The translations under genes and the position numbers were made by a program. From NCBI RefSeq assembly GCF_000150955.2, contig NC_011670.1, forward strand, positions 819,359-883,358: a stretch of DNA of 64,000 nt. The letters are read 5' to 3'. The stretch comes from Phaeodactylum tricornutum CCAP 1055/1 (Eukaryota > Bacillariophyta > Bacillariophyceae > Surirellales > Neidiaceae). The first letter of the stretch is position 1; each line of letters begins with the position of its first letter. The notes under the pieces were generated by a model. It searched no databases, was not told where the DNA came from, and was given only the letters and a program-made list of their open reading frames with translations. Positions 19,776 to 29,799 of the stretch are shown here, piece after piece.

Positions 19776-20513
19776 TTATGTCTGCCATGAATGAAGAGGG
19801 GCACTACGTTTGCATGAGCTACAGGTCGCAATGATTTGTGCCCGGTCGTTTGTAGGAATACATTCGAACCTCAGCGTGTGTTCGCAAAAAGTGGAGTGTT
19901 GGTCAAACAACAGCTGAAGTTGTTCTTTTAAAGTCTCCAGGGGTCGTTGTGCAGACGCTGCAATTTGGAAGGAACACGAGCCGTCCATACGATTAGGACA
20001 GACTAAAAGTGTATCTGCAGAGGAAAAAGACACGTAGCATTCTTGACAGAGTGGACACAGGACCCCACATTCTGTCTGGTCTTGGGATTCCTGCCAGTGT
20101 TCAAAATCAGCAATCTGATTCTGCATGAATTCTTCTTCATCTCGCTGCAAGGAGAACATTTCTTCCAAATGCAATGATTCCGTTCGTTGCATTTCGTCTT
20201 CTACTTCTTGAAGCAGTTCAAAGAGCTCATCTTCCGTAATAAAGTGACTGGCGGCGACGCAGGGATCAAGACGACGCCGCACCGACTCGACACCTTCCTG
20301 ACAGGGCGATATCAGCGCGATTCCCCGATTCGTCAGTTCTTGCTCGAGCGCAGCCCGAGCTGAAAACACACGCATCGAGTCTCGGCTAGACTGTGGACCA
20401 CGTCGTTGCTGCCGTAGGCGACGGAAGCATGCTTGTCGTACGCCGTCTTTCCACGACTTGGAAGCCGTCGGCGTTTTGCGTTTTACCGGAAGAGTGTAAT
20501 TAGACGCCATCAT
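19776..20513 (-). CDS. RPAIN: RPA-interacting protein (RPAIN) with C-terminal zinc finger
   Basis: The 245-residue protein matches RPAIN at both ends. Near the N-terminus, SWKDGVRQACFRRLRQQRR is the helix that in RPAIN contacts RPA. The C-terminal third has the family zinc finger: CPLCQECYVSF, a middle CPNRMDGSCSF, then HSTFCEHTLRFECIP and CSSCKRS. The centre is acidic and coiled (DELFELLQEVEDEMQR). RPAIN binds the single-stranded-DNA protein RPA and helps bring it into the nucleus, supporting replication and repair. It is a single exon. Two ATG codons stand in a row at the start and the first is used here. The 3' end is 48 bp from that of the carboxypeptidase. Confidence 0.85.
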   Translation of the reverse strand: MMASNYTLPVKRKTPTASKSWKDGVRQACFRRLRQQRRGPQSSRDSMRVFSARAALEQELTNRGIALISPCQEGVESVRRRLDPCVAASHFITEDELFELLQEVEDEMQRTESLHLEEMFSLQRDEEEFMQNQIADFEHWQESQDQTECGVLCPLCQECYVSFSSADTLLVCPNRMDGSCSFQIAASAQRPLETLKEQLQLLFDQHSTFCEHTLRFECIPTNDRAQIIATCSSCKRSAPLHSWQT

Positions 20514-21126
20514 CGATCAAGCTGTACTATGAACTGGAACGGCTTGGGTGTGGTAGTAGAGGTAATCGTTCGACGGGATGTTTCATTGTGTCCCATCGGT
20601 GCCATGGTCCAAATCCCGTACTGTGTTAGCTTTCTAGAGAAGAGAGTGAGCGAGAGTGAGCTTCTGGCGTGTTTCGAAGTGAACCATGTCGTACGACATG
20701 TAGGAGACATTTCGAGGTTCGTATGCGTCAGGATTACGATCAAAGTTTTATATGCTTTGCAGAATCGGCGCTTCTCTGTCGGACTTACACTGTTTTCTGT
20801 ACTTTTTTCCGAATGGACACATCATCACGACCAATACCTCTACTAACTAAATGCAAGTGTGGGTGCCAGTGGCAATAGGTTGATTGCGCCACCGAGAAAC
20901 AACGAAGCTATACAGTCCTTTGCGTACAAATAATCCGTTCTCCTTTTCGGGACTATCGATTTGGACCAGACGACCCCCTTTTTAGAGAACCACGAAGATC
21001 GCGTAGACCACGATTACACCCCTGCCACTCCATACTTCCTGCCTTGTTCGTTCCTGCTCGTTGAAACGGGTTCTTTTGCACTCGATGCTTTCGAGGCACT
21101 CCAAACGGTATGACAGTTCTACCAGA
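20514..21126. promoter_or_regulatory. Divergent upstream region (613 bp)
   Basis: This separates the starts of RPAIN (leftward) and the plastid membrane protein gene (rightward). Several in-frame ATGs occur but none opens a recognisable protein. No repeat was seen. Confidence 0.4.
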
Positions 21127-22581
21127 ATGAAAATTTCGGTCACGTCTTTTACATTGTTCATGGCGGTTGTGGCTGCAAAGTTGTCCGTTGGTGCAGCCGC
21201 ATATCAAAGGATAGTTCCGACTCACCGCCGACCAAGGACGACTGCCCTTTCGCAACAACGGAGAGACCAAAATTATTCTCCACGGAAGGGTCAGCTTGCG
21301 TTACCTTTGCGAGATGTTTCCAAAACTAGCACTCGTAGAAAAACGTCCGCCTTACGTTCACCGAAGCGCCACACGACGAAGCTTCGCGCAGCACCAATCG
21401 AAACAACCAACAAAGCATCGGCGTGGGACCGACCTTCTCAACAAACAGAAATGATCGGCATGACAGCCGCAGGTTTGGCGTTTTCTTCGGCCGTGTTGGT
21501 GACACTGGCCATGAAAGATGGCGAGTCGCTGGTACTCCGTGGTTTCGAACTCGACAGCATGGGTGGTATCGCCGACAACATTATTGACGCGGCGTTTCCT
21601 TTATCCACAACGGATGTCGTCTCCGTTGCCCTCGGAGAAGTCTTTGCCGGTCTGATCGGCGCGGTGGCTGCGTTTTCCATATCCGCTACCTTGCGCTGGC
21701 AACGTAAGGTCATGACGCAGAATCAACCGAAATTATCGGTGGCCGACGCCGTGGCTGACGGAGATTTCTTTGTAGCCAAGGCGGGGGCATTTCCACTTTT
21801 TGAAGCCCTGGGGTTCTCACCTATATTGGCCTCCGTGGCGAGTGTAGCCATCGCAATTGTACCGAATCAGCTCATCAAGCTAGGGAGCTATCGGCGGCAG
21901 CAGAAGCTACAAGAAAACGTAGAACTGGAAAGACTTTTGCGCGAGCAACAGGAAAAGTCGGTCGAGAAAACGGGAAGCTTTGCACTATTTTCTCAGAAAT
22001 TGTTCCGTTCCAAGACACCAGACCCCCCATCAACTGTTGATCCCAGCTCCTTGAAGCCTGTAACACTGCAAAAAGACACGTTCGTTGTGGAAACCTTTGC
22101 TGATATTACCAAATGGCTCGAATACGACATCCTTTCCAATGAGTATGGTGGCAAACTTTTGTTTAACGGGCTACCTTTATTCACTGGTTTTGAAGGTGCT
22201 ATATTTGGAACACTGGCCGCAGTTTCTGCACAAATGTATGCGGATCTTTTGTACTGCGGCTTTGGCTGGGGCGGCGAGGAGCGTCGCCAACAGGTATTGT
22301 CTCGTACCATCTCGGAATGGTCGGCTGCCTATCTTTTCCGATGCATTGCATCGGCTGCTCTTTTTGGCGTGTTTCAGACGGCCCAAGTCCCCGCGCGTGT
22401 TTTAATATCTTCGTTTTTGTCCGGCAGTGTGGATGGGTGTATCGGATCGGAGTATTTTGATACCTGTAACGAGGCGTACCTGACGTTCAACCCTCCACCC
22501 CGTGCTTCGGTCGAAGCGGAATTGCGCGCGTTGGCATCAGCGCTGTACAGTCTATGGAGCCGTTTCGTTCCTTCCGTTTGA
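21127..22581 (+). CDS. Unknown plastid membrane protein
   Basis: I do not recognise the family. The start at 21127 (MKISVTSFTLFMAVVAA) opens a signal peptide ending near GAAAYQ, followed by about 90 basic, Arg/Lys/Ser/Thr-rich residues typical of a plastid transit peptide. The 484-residue protein then has about five hydrophobic spans (around MTAAGLAFSSAVLV, GEVFAGLIGAVAAF, SPILASVASVAIAIVP, GAIFGTLAAVSAQM, and AAYLFRCIASAALFGVF). A charged helix near residue 265 (LERLLREQQEKSVEK) separates spans three and four. A membrane of the plastid, thylakoid or envelope, is the likely location. It is a single exon. Confidence 0.65.
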   Translation: MKISVTSFTLFMAVVAAKLSVGAAAYQRIVPTHRRPRTTALSQQRRDQNYSPRKGQLALPLRDVSKTSTRRKTSALRSPKRHTTKLRAAPIETTNKASAWDRPSQQTEMIGMTAAGLAFSSAVLVTLAMKDGESLVLRGFELDSMGGIADNIIDAAFPLSTTDVVSVALGEVFAGLIGAVAAFSISATLRWQRKVMTQNQPKLSVADAVADGDFFVAKAGAFPLFEALGFSPILASVASVAIAIVPNQLIKLGSYRRQQKLQENVELERLLREQQEKSVEKTGSFALFSQKLFRSKTPDPPSTVDPSSLKPVTLQKDTFVVETFADITKWLEYDILSNEYGGKLLFNGLPLFTGFEGAIFGTLAAVSAQMYADLLYCGFGWGGEERRQQVLSRTISEWSAAYLFRCIASAALFGVFQTAQVPARVLISSFLSGSVDGCIGSEYFDTCNEAYLTFNPPPRASVEAELRALASALYSLWSRFVPSV

Positions 22582-22661
22582 ATAGAATAGAATGATTTTG
22601 AGTTTTACTAGACGCTTTACTTCGTGTTCTGTGCGTTTCCCTGACTTTAGACTGTCGCCGT

Positions 22662-24533
22662 TTAGCGCTTCTTGTTCTTGATGGCTTTTGCCGGCCGTCT
22701 CCGGTCGCCCTTGTGGGCCTTGAGGTAGACTGTTTCTGCCTCTTCGCGAGTCGGGACCAGGTTACTGAGCTTCCAGGCCGTGGACAACCAAGTAAAAGCT
22801 ACGAGATTGCTCAGTATGGACAACTCCTGCAGTCCAAAGCTTCCCATCACGGACGTCAATCCCGACAAACCCAGCGACATGAGGGATTTGCCAAAGCGGT
22901 AGCCAAAGACCCCAATCACTTCTTTGCCTACGAAGCGGCTTTCGAAATCGAGCGGGACAAAGACCATCTCGTCCAGCATGCGGCGTGCCGAGTACTCACT
23001 GACCTTCATGACGAGGAGCGAGGCACTCACCACGTACAGCGACGGATCCTTTTGCAACATTTGGAAACCAGTGGCCAAGAGGGACACAATCGGTACCGCC
23101 CGCCACAAATCACGGGGCTCGATCACTCGCATAAGTGGTGGCAGGATACCAAACTGCAAAACCATGGTGACGACATTAATTGCCGCAAAGAACACGCCCA
23201 CCCAACCGGCACGCTCCGTGTCGTCCGGGATTGCCGTGCCGAGGCGAGCGACAAAGACCACATTCAGAACCGTGGCGAGACCTTGGCTGGCGAGTATCTC
23301 CATAAAAAGGGCCTTGAGAACGGGCACACGTTGAAAAAGGGACGAGGCTTTCTGGATCACGTTGGGTTCCTTTTCTGCGAGGCCTCGTGTAGGCTTCTTT
23401 TTCTTGTGCGTGTCCTTGGGAGTAAAGCCGTACTTGTCCGCCATTTGGTACGCTGCGTTGGCGCCAATCAAACTGAGCAAAAGGGAGAGTCCGGTACCGC
23501 AGAGCCCACCCACCAAACCGACACGGTTGACGAGCGGGGAGACGGCGAATCCGGAGAGAGCACTGGCAATACTCGTGAGTCCAGCAATGGGACCAAACCA
23601 GGTAGCGCTCTGGTTGGGTGTCAAGACAGACGCCATAAAGGACCAGTACTGACTAGTCAACAGCTGCACGTAAGCTTCCCGGAAAACAAATAACGGGCCA
23701 GAAATGAATTTGACCGCGGGTACCGATCCAATCATGACGCCATGCTTTTGAAAGACGGCAATGGCCAGAGCAGCCAGACTGACGGTCAAAGCGCAGAAGA
23801 CAGTGGAACCCGTCAAGGCACCCCGTGGACCGCTGCGATCCAGAAGCTTTCCGTAGGCTACCAACAGCGACAACGCCGCTGGGCTGACAAACGCCATGGC
23901 GAAGGGAAAGGCAGCCGGGAAGCCAGCGTACCCCGTGGAGGAAGACGTGAACAACGCAACGGTAATTGGTCGAGCCAGGGAATAACCAAGGTAGTGGCAA
24001 GCCATGGCGATCGCCATGTAGAGCGCCGACTTGCCTTCGGGAGTAATCGGTAGACCGAGGATTCGTTCCTCCACTACCATATTGCTTTTCGAAACGGAGG
24101 CTTTACTTGGCGACGACTTTTTGACCAAGGCTTTGTTGGGCGTGTTCTTCCTACCCTTGGTACCCGCTCCGCCCGATAACTTCCAGACGGCGTCTGAGAG
24201 AGCGGAAGCCGCCACCACCGAGGCACCACCGCGCATTAGCAAACCAGCGTGCTGTAATGCGGGCACTCCCTGAGCCGCTAGAACTTGGCTACCAATTTCC
24301 ATCATGGCTGACTGTGAAAGGGCTCCGCTTTTCACTACTTTTTCGCAAGCGGCGTTGGGAGAGATAACTTTCCGGCCCGATGCCCCAACATTCACAAAGT
24401 CAATGCCGATGGTTCCAGTCCGTTCGACCGACCTGGCTGTAGGTAGAGACGTGTTAACGAGGGGGTTTCGATTGGACTCCGAGTCTCGCGCGCGTCTGAC
24501 ACTTTGAACGGCAAAGATTTTGTGGGTCGACAT
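22662..24533 (-). CDS. NTT/TLC-family-like carrier (ATP/ADP translocase type)
   Basis: The 623-residue protein has a disordered N-terminal 150 residues rich in Ser and Lys, then about ten to twelve hydrophobic spans. The strongest family signal is near the C-terminus: DEMVFVPLDFESRFVGKEV followed by FGYRFGKS. This resembles the conserved loop of TLC-type nucleotide transporters (PL-E-K-KGKA-ID--G-R-GKS). TLC carriers move nucleotides across plastid envelopes, and diatoms have several. The resemblance outside that loop is weak, so the substrate is unknown, and a transporter of another group cannot be excluded. A Lys-rich loop (KDTHKKKKPTRG) lies mid-protein. The start is the ATG at 24533, and a plain plastid AF motif is not visible. 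Confidence 0.6.
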   Translation of the reverse strand: MSTHKIFAVQSVRRARDSESNRNPLVNTSLPTARSVERTGTIGIDFVNVGASGRKVISPNAACEKVVKSGALSQSAMMEIGSQVLAAQGVPALQHAGLLMRGGASVVAASALSDAVWKLSGGAGTKGRKNTPNKALVKKSSPSKASVSKSNMVVEERILGLPITPEGKSALYMAIAMACHYLGYSLARPITVALFTSSSTGYAGFPAAFPFAMAFVSPAALSLLVAYGKLLDRSGPRGALTGSTVFCALTVSLAALAIAVFQKHGVMIGSVPAVKFISGPLFVFREAYVQLLTSQYWSFMASVLTPNQSATWFGPIAGLTSIASALSGFAVSPLVNRVGLVGGLCGTGLSLLLSLIGANAAYQMADKYGFTPKDTHKKKKPTRGLAEKEPNVIQKASSLFQRVPVLKALFMEILASQGLATVLNVVFVARLGTAIPDDTERAGWVGVFFAAINVVTMVLQFGILPPLMRVIEPRDLWRAVPIVSLLATGFQMLQKDPSLYVVSASLLVMKVSEYSARRMLDEMVFVPLDFESRFVGKEVIGVFGYRFGKSLMSLGLSGLTSVMGSFGLQELSILSNLVAFTWLSTAWKLSNLVPTREEAETVYLKAHKGDRRRPAKAIKNKKR

Positions 24534-24689
24534 CCAAGTCTGGCATTGCTTCCGTCGTCGGAGTGTCGAAACAAACTACCGGGCTTCCATTTCAGCACTT
24601 TCTATTTTCACAAATATAATGCGAAGGAGGACATTCTAATTAGAGTACCCGTTTCTTTATAGAATGAACAGGATTAGAGCAGTATTACT

Positions 24690-26240
24690 CTATGAGTTAG
24701 CAGTCTCCTCCAATTCTGCATAGATACTGGCAATAATTGTGTTGGAGTACAGGAATCCCTTGGGATCAACTAAACGGAGGACGTTGTCATTGAGCTGCGC
24801 CAAACCGAGCTCGAGCGCCAAGGCAGCCCCGCGTTGAATCGCGTCGACGAAAGCGTCTCCTTTTGGAGAGAATCGTTGGTGAACGAACCCCAAATCAAGT
24901 CCTTCGCTCGTGCGCAAGCGCTTCAATACAACATTCAGCAACAGCTCGGTATCGACAATTTCGCTCACACCCGCATCCGGTAGTGTACGGACACGATTGA
25001 CCCAGTCCGCGTAGTCCACCAAGGTTCGAGGACGCGCGACCAGTTCGTTCGCGACAAAACTGGTAGCCCCGAGACCTAGTGCGTACCACTGACTGTTTGT
25101 AGCCCAGTAAATTTGATTGTGCCGACTGCGCCACGGTGAAGGACCAGTCTGAGTCTCGTCCCGTAATGCGTACGAACTCACTTCGTAGTGTTCGTAGCCT
25201 CGTGATCGTAGATAGCCCGCCGCGTATTGGTACATGAAGGCAGACTCGGCGTCGGAGGGTAGCGCCACTGCCGGTGTGGGGAGGTTTCCGCGGACACGAT
25301 CCCAGCCGGACTCTTCGTCACCATTGCCGTACCATTTAGCAAAGACGGTTCCACTTTCTACTTGCAAATCGTACAGACTCAAGTGACAAGGTTTCGGTTC
25401 CAGCGTGACGACTTTTTGTAACGTTTCGGTCCACGCTGCTAATGACAGACCGGGAAGTCCGGATATCAGATCCAACGAGTAGCTCAACTCATCTCCGTAC
25501 ACCTCTTGCATCATAGAAAGTGATTTATATATATCCTGGACACGATGGATACGGCCCAGCGATTCCAAAATTCCATCGTCTAACGCTTGGACGCCCAAGC
25601 TGATACGATTGACACCCAGTTCCTTCAACTCCTGGAGCTGATCTTTGGAAAAGGTGCAAGGATCCATCTCCATGGTAATCTCGGCGCCACCTTTCAGTGT
25701 AAAAGGTGTATCTTCCGCCAGGATAGCGTGGAGAATGGTGCGAATCGTTGCAACCGGTGCTAGACTCGGCGTCCCGCCTCCGAAATATATTGACGTCAGG
25801 GACACCTTTTGATCCTGCGGCATCTTGGAAAGCGTCCATTGCAGTTCCTTTAAAATTGTTTGTGTGTACATGTGATCCATTTCCAGAAAGCCCGAAAGTT
25901 GTGCGTTGATGGGACGTTCACCCTCATCAGATTGCGCTCGGGCTGCCGCTGCCGATCCAATCGGGACAATGGCAAAATTGCAGTAACGACATCGGCGTTG
26001 ACAGTAGGGGATATGTATGTAGAGCCCAACTGGTTCCGGTGCGCACGAAGCGAACTCGGTTCGGGTGGACACGGGCGTACTGAGAATCTTCGGCAAGTCC
26101 TCGGTCACAGCAAGCAATCGTGTAGGCTGTCGCAGCGACCGTGTGTTCCGTGGGCGTCTTGTCGATGAAACGAGTCCTTGCGATGGTGTTTGCAGCGATA
26201 GCACCGTGTGTATTGATGCCGCTAACACTGTGGCCTTCAT
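24690..26240 (-). CDS. hemW: Radical SAM heme chaperone HemW-like
   Basis: The start at 26240 (MKATVLAASIHTVLSL) gives 516 residues and a signal-peptide-like N-terminus. The radical SAM core starts PVGLYIHIPYCQRRCRYCNF, with the CxxxCxxC that binds the 4Fe-4S cluster. YFGGGTPS and the GVNRISLGVQALDD strand follow. The motif RHNQIYW (H-N-x-x-Y-W) near the C-terminal domain marks HemW, a heme-binding chaperone, rather than the true coproporphyrinogen dehydrogenase HemN. The C-terminal HemN_C-like domain (ELLLNVVLKRLRTSEGLDL) is complete. The N-terminal extension points to an organelle. It is a single exon. Confidence 0.88.
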   Translation of the reverse strand: MKATVLAASIHTVLSLQTPSQGLVSSTRRPRNTRSLRQPTRLLAVTEDLPKILSTPVSTRTEFASCAPEPVGLYIHIPYCQRRCRYCNFAIVPIGSAAAARAQSDEGERPINAQLSGFLEMDHMYTQTILKELQWTLSKMPQDQKVSLTSIYFGGGTPSLAPVATIRTILHAILAEDTPFTLKGGAEITMEMDPCTFSKDQLQELKELGVNRISLGVQALDDGILESLGRIHRVQDIYKSLSMMQEVYGDELSYSLDLISGLPGLSLAAWTETLQKVVTLEPKPCHLSLYDLQVESGTVFAKWYGNGDEESGWDRVRGNLPTPAVALPSDAESAFMYQYAAGYLRSRGYEHYEVSSYALRDETQTGPSPWRSRHNQIYWATNSQWYALGLGATSFVANELVARPRTLVDYADWVNRVRTLPDAGVSEIVDTELLLNVVLKRLRTSEGLDLGFVHQRFSPKGDAFVDAIQRGAALALELGLAQLNDNVLRLVDPKGFLYSNTIIASIYAELEETANS

Positions 26241-26789
26241 TTTACACACCGCGTTGTGACTGGAAGAAAAAGACGAACGTTGCAACTGTTCGCTGGATAC
26301 GTTCAGGCTAAGATCTCGCGTCGTGTAAAAATGTATCGATGATGTTCGACATGGGAAGCAATTGTTCGTTTGACATTGACAGTGAACTGATGAGCTATTG
26401 CCAGCAATTAACAGTAAGTGAGAAAATATGACGTGGGGAAGAACCTATCGTAAAACGTACTCTTTTCGCATTTACGTCGGAGGACAAAAAGACTTTTGGG
26501 AATCATGGACAAGTGACATGAAAGCGATGCGAAACGTTTTGCACGCGGCTCGGTTTCAAAAACTGCTACCGAGAGGCGCACCCACACACATACCAGAAGT
26601 AGCGTATGCATAGTCGCTACCTACATTTGGGCAGAGAATGGCGTTCGGCACTTCACCGTATAGAAACCGTTTCTTAGTTTACAGAGCAACCCTTTCGGTC
26701 GTTTCCTGGAATAGACTTTGACCCTCCAAACAGACCAAAAGGGTCTCAACACCATTCTCTTTGGTCACCGGATTCTGAATTTACTCGCC
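26241..26789. promoter_or_regulatory. Divergent upstream region (549 bp)
   Basis: This lies between the starts of the HemW-like gene and the unknown gene at 26790. It contains short frames without resemblance to known proteins and no clear core promoter element. Confidence 0.4.
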
Positions 26790-28253
26790 ATGGATACCGA
26801 GACCTTGGGTAAACGATCGTTCACGAGTCCCAACGACAAAATTCCAGGCGACGCGAAACGTCCGTGTCATCCAGAGAGTCCCGTCCTGCCGAGTCCGTTG
26901 GCGACTACTCCGCCCGAGTTCCGTCTCCTGCAACGTCTCCTGTCGGTTCCTTTGGAAATCATTCTGCGGCAAGTAGAATCGTCTTCCGCACCAAAGCGAC
27001 CATTGCTAAGTCGCATGGAAGCCCAATGTTTACTTTTCGTGGACCGACGCGCGCGGGAGATGGATGCGCTCACCCTGGCAGCGATGCAAACACTGGAACG
27101 AAAGACCAACACACAAACATTGGCGGCAACCTTGGAAGCTGCCAATCATCCTTACTTTCGATCACTCTTGCCGATTTTGTGGCGTATGGATCGAGTCGTC
27201 ACCGTCGACGAGTTGCGTCGCGTGCGCTCCCAAACGGCAATTTCCCTACTCGCACTCGACACTCTCGCTCAAGAATTGGGCCACCAGGCGGAACAAAATT
27301 GGGAAATGGCCTCCACGTTGCAAGAGGCGCCGGAGGGAACTGCGGGACACGTCTTGTCGGGAGAAAAATACAATTTAGCCATTGTGCAAACCGAAGTCAA
27401 GGATCGAATTCTCAATCTTTTACAACAGAGCCCCGGCGATCGCGATATTCTACAAGAAACTAGTGAGACCATGCATGTATTTTGTGAACAAACATTTGGC
27501 GTCAAGTTGTCGCAGGATTCGTCTGCACCGGAGACATTATCCAATTCCTCAAAGTACACTTGTTCTTCGTCTCACTCCAAATCTCTGTCGACCGACCCAA
27601 AGACCTTTGCAACAAGAATGCCTGGTGATTCTGGTACAACGACATCGCCAGAAAAGACAAATTCGCCACCTACAGGTTCTACGCGGACGACAATAGTGGG
27701 TCAATCGTCAGCCCTTCATACTCTCGGTGAGTCCCGAACTCCCATGTCACTCTCCGCCACAGCTCTATCGCCGCCGGGCAAAGCTTCGCAAGGATTTCCA
27801 ACTTCTGGACAATCGCATACTCCGATTTCGGAAAGGCCGTTTCGTTTTAGTCTCCAGTCGGCGACACCCAGTAAGGACGCTCACCTAGGACAACAATCTC
27901 TCGAATTCCTAACATCGTCAAATGTTTCGTTGGCGCCCCACGGAGAGGTTATCTCTCTCAAACAGACTTCCGAACGAGAGTCCTCCAGTGAGGAGTCTCT
28001 ACACGCACATACAAGGCCGGTCACAGAGGCGAATTCTGGTGCTGCTTCTGGAATGACACCGCCACCAGCGGAGGAAAAAGAAAATCAGCGATCCCAGAAA
28101 AGTAGCCAAAACGCGCAATCTCCAGATCCCTCGAGTCCACATCGTCAACAAGATTGCCATTCGTCTTCGGAAAGTCCTTCTTGTGGACTCGGTGACACAC
28201 AAACGGCTGCTGCTGCACTCAGTGCCATGTCGGCGCGGTCTCCCTGGACCTGA
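26790..28253 (+). CDS. Unknown protein with helical N-terminal domain and long Ser/Thr/Pro-rich tail
   Basis: I do not recognise this 487-residue protein. The start is ATG 26790 (MDTETLGKRSF). Residues of about 40-230 are predicted helical, with Leu/Glu/Arg periodicity (FRLLQRLLSVPLEIILRQ, ALDTLAQELGHQAEQNW, TEVKDRILNLLQQSPGD). The remaining half is low-complexity, full of Ser, Thr, Pro and Gln, and probably disordered. There is no signal peptide, membrane span or metal motif. It is a single exon. Its 3' end faces that of the light-harvesting gene across about 210 bp. Confidence 0.6.
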   Translation: MDTETLGKRSFTSPNDKIPGDAKRPCHPESPVLPSPLATTPPEFRLLQRLLSVPLEIILRQVESSSAPKRPLLSRMEAQCLLFVDRRAREMDALTLAAMQTLERKTNTQTLAATLEAANHPYFRSLLPILWRMDRVVTVDELRRVRSQTAISLLALDTLAQELGHQAEQNWEMASTLQEAPEGTAGHVLSGEKYNLAIVQTEVKDRILNLLQQSPGDRDILQETSETMHVFCEQTFGVKLSQDSSAPETLSNSSKYTCSSSHSKSLSTDPKTFATRMPGDSGTTTSPEKTNSPPTGSTRTTIVGQSSALHTLGESRTPMSLSATALSPPGKASQGFPTSGQSHTPISERPFRFSLQSATPSKDAHLGQQSLEFLTSSNVSLAPHGEVISLKQTSERESSSEESLHAHTRPVTEANSGAASGMTPPPAEEKENQRSQKSSQNAQSPDPSSPHRQQDCHSSSESPSCGLGDTQTAAAALSAMSARSPWT

Positions 28254-28461
28254 GCAAGAAATGTACGCCATGCAGTCTGGATGGCTTCGGCAACGAACAC
28301 ATTCAAGTACATGAGGCAACCAACTAGCCCTACTTGTTTCTACCACGACACAGTTAGAATCCGCTGAAGCAAGAATAGTTATGTAGGCAAAGTAATTACT
28401 TCCCTTAAAGAGATAGACTTCGCTCCTAGCGATCTTCCAAGACTGCCAAGCAAGTCCCAAT

Positions 28462-29356
28462 CTAGGGAAGAGCCTGTCCGAACAAAAGAGTCTGACCCAT
28501 GGCACCCAGGAAGGCAATCATAGCAAGACGGCAGTGGACAATTTCTTGTTCCTTACGAAGAGCAATCTTGTCGGCACTCGCTCCTTTCAACTGACCACCG
28601 TCAAAGCCAAGATCACCCGGCTCTCCCTCTCCGTAGTGCTTATTGAAGGTGGCGATTTCCACGGCACCGATTCCGGCAAAGATCTGCATGTTGGCGCCGA
28701 ATCCGACCGAGTCGACGGCACCGAAAATATCCGTATTGGTGAACTGTTCACCCGGCAAATGGATGCCAGCTTGTTGGACCAAAATTCCGACAATGGCGAG
28801 CATGCAGATGCGGCCGTGCTTGATTTCGCTCCAGCGAGCGTATTTCAAGTCGGTCTGGATGTCCGAGCTGCGAGAGACGATGCGTAAGAGAAAGGGTAAG
28901 TGACACTGTCGGTAGGATTGGCCTTCGTTTTCTTGTCGTGGTAGAGGGCACTTACAGTCGCATGGGGTCGAATCCCATGTCGCCAGCCATCGATCCATCC
29001 AGCTTGTCGGGCTTGACCAAAAAAGGAATGGACTTGGACATTTCCTCGGCGTTCAAGGAAACAGATCCAGCCCGCTGGGACTGCTATATCATAAATAAGA
29101 AAGATCGCACACATCAGAGGCTTCTACTACAGACATACACGGGTCACGATCCAAAGATACCCCGGTTGAGCTAAGCAATATTCCGAACGTTGCTCACTCG
29201 CTTTCCAAAACTACAAATTTGTTGCCCGGCTACCTTTCCAATCCAAAAAATTGGCTCCTATCCGTCTCCGACATTCTCACACAAACATACCATGGAAGCA
29301 GGGGCGAAGGCCGCGGCACTGGCCAACAAGGCAGCAAGAATGGTAGATCGCATCAT
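28462..29356 (-). CDS. Fucoxanthin-chlorophyll a/c light-harvesting protein (three exons)
   Basis: Exons 29291-29356, 28956-29083 and 28462-28867 join in phase across introns of 207 and 88 bp, giving 199 residues. The presequence [20 protein letters not shown] carries the classic diatom A-F-A-P plastid-import motif. The mature protein starts near the LHC signature [12 protein letters not shown]. Helix 1 reads [16 protein letters not shown], with the chlorophyll-binding E..H.R. Helix 3 reads [20 protein letters not shown], again with E..H.R. It binds chlorophylls and fucoxanthin in thylakoids and passes energy to the photosystems. Assignment to LHCF, LHCR or LHCX is not attempted. A second ATG follows at once (29353). 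Confidence 0.95.
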
Positions 29357-29799
29357 GGTGAAGATTGCAGCGATTTTTAGACAGAAAACGGAGACAAGTA
29401 GAGGATCGCGCTCTCGTTTCGCGTAACGTGTTAGGTTCTCGCGCAGAGGTTTCGTAGCGCAGCGCAGCGTAATACCACGAGGAGCGGCGAGCAGATGATT
29501 ACGTATGCAAGCAGGACAGTTACAGCTGAGCGCGGTCTCGCGGACGCTTTTGGATCGCGACTCTAGTAGGTTCAACCAGGAATCCAGAATTCCAGATAGA
29601 ACCAGTATTGTATTTTTCGAAATATCGATACTATTTTGACGTCTGTCTATAGTCCGGTTTGCGCCGAGTAAAGATAGACCAAAAAGCCCTTTTCTAATGT
29701 AACTCGAAACTGTGAAACGAGGTTTTCGTTCACAAAGCGCTGACCTCCTGAGAGCAGGAGCGCTGCCAAAGCCCGGATGATTGCCCTTTGGTCTCCTTC
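29357..29799. promoter_or_regulatory. Divergent upstream region of the light-harvesting gene (443 bp)
   Basis: This lies between the light-harvesting gene (leftward) and the methyltransferase-like gene (rightward). Light-regulated elements are expected here, but no motif could be assigned with confidence. Confidence 0.45.

Noticed and set aside
24690-26240. Coproporphyrinogen III dehydrogenase (HemN)
   Set aside because: The H-N-x-x-Y-W motif and overall layout fit HemW; a HemN function was therefore not assigned.
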